Positions 63,426 through 64,000 of a stretch of DNA of 64,000 nucleotides are shown piece by piece; positions within the stretch are counted from its first letter, which is position 1, and every line of letters starts with the position of its first letter. The DNA is from Maratus speciosus. Taxonomy: Eukaryota; Arthropoda; Arachnida; Araneae; Salticidae. Position numbers and translations under genes: made by a program. Under the pieces are notes generated by a model, which was not told the origin of the DNA, made no database searches, and saw only the letters and a list, made by a program, of their open reading frames with translations. Location of the stretch: NCBI GenBank assembly GCA_963932465.1, contig OZ010792.1, forward strand, positions 510,245,100 to 510,309,099. The letters are read 5' to 3'.

Positions 63426-63778
63426 CTACGAGAAAAAAAAAATATATGAAATTTTGAAATAATCCATATAATTAACATTGCTGCAATATAAATGATAATT
63501 AGCAAAGTCAATCTGATGGATTAGCCAACTTCTCATGCTTATGGCTAAATTGCTCCGCTAAGAAATTTCCCACAATTTCGATAGTTTCTGATAATTGAAA
63601 TTTACCATCATTATACTTATCCCTTTTCCACCTAGCAACCACCCAATAAAAGGAGTTTTTACACAGCAAATTTACGTTCATCGATACGACATATACGCGA
63701 CAAGGCTTCAACCATGGAGTTATAAAAAGAGTGGAGTAGACATATCAACTTTCTTCTGTGGAAAGCTTTAAAGCCAAA

Positions 63779-63975
63779 AAACGAGTTCTTTGGACACCCT
63801 TTTTGTGTCCGCCGTATTTGGTTTTGACCGATAGCAGTCCAATCAGTAGTCTCCAGTGCAAGACATGGCTAAATATGGCGGACACAGGAGGGGAGTAGGA
63901 GCAGCTTCAAGTGAGGTAATTTATGGCTACTCCATCCATTGGATACTCCTTGTGTTCAAAGGACGAGTATCGAAC
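63779..63975. repeat. Foldback repeat near the window edge
   Basis: GTGTCCGCCGTATTTGGTTT (63806) pairs with AAATATGGCGGACAC (63870-63886), and GTTCTTTGGACACC with TGTGTTCAAAGGACG further out. Probably a small MITE; its outer ends are not defined. Confidence 0.5.
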
Positions 63976-64000
63976 TGAAGCCCTACAGTTTCGAACTCCA

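Overview
The window is AT-rich animal nuclear DNA, most likely from an arthropod and perhaps a chelicerate. That guess rests on the mix of mobile elements (Penelope-like, mariner/Tc1, hAT, TTAA elements, DINE/Helentron-like repeats) and on the style of the host gene. Nothing in the sequence fixes the species. There is no bacterial gene content.

Only one host gene is visible. It lies on the minus strand and crosses the whole window as nine coding exons (63425 down to 3703) separated by introns of 1.3 to 11.9 kb. All nine exons have AG/GT borders and all eight junctions keep the reading frame. The spliced part is 1920 nt, 640 codons, without a stop. It is almost entirely charged, heptad-rich coiled coil and resembles the MTCL/SOGA (microtubule crosslinking factor) family. 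The N- and C-terminal exons lie outside the window.

The introns are packed with mobile DNA, often nested. From left to right: nested hAT elements (1.2-3.66 kb); a DINE/Helentron-like repeat (3.99-4.93 kb); a mariner relic holding a TTAA element that itself holds a Tc1 transposon (4.98-7.77 kb); a Tc1-type MITE (7.96-9.05 kb); a TTAA foldback (9.34-9.79 kb); a second satellite-bearing repeat (10.2-11.3 kb); a Tigger-type MITE hit by a small hAT (16.6-17.3 kb); a long hairpin (17.83-18.01 kb); a decayed Tc1 (18.7-20.36 kb); a TTAA element, a MITE and tandem repeats (20.7-23 kb); a mariner pseudogene split by a hAT element (24.4-26.5 kb); and an apparently intact Penelope-like retroelement with a 767-aa RT plus GIY-YIG ORF and a hammerhead-ribozyme-like motif (27.25-30.0 kb).

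The second half holds a LINE fragment (31.8-32.2 kb), tRNA-like repeats, one of them split by a TTAA MITE (34.1-34.9 kb), a nested TTAA element (35.5-36.6 kb), a 2.1-kb foldback carrying a transplanted Tigger segment (36.9-39.1 kb), the Tigger-type donor-like element (40.26-41.2 kb), an 11-copy ~152-bp satellite inside a DINE-like repeat (41.85-44.05 kb), a GC-rich hAT (45.6-46.7 kb), several foldback families (47.2, 50.4, 53.4, 56.0, 57.0, 62.1, 62.8 kb), a Helitron-like repeat of a type familiar from Lepidoptera (52.2-53.3 kb), two abutting TTAA elements (54.96-55.73 kb) and a 1.2-kb foldback with tRNA-like sequences in both arms (59.8-61.0 kb).

The most unusual signals are the Penelope hammerhead-like motif, the tRNA-like unit interrupted by a TTAA MITE, the triple nest whose innermost boundaries are proved by frame restoration, and the tandem ~150-bp satellites inside DINE-like repeats.
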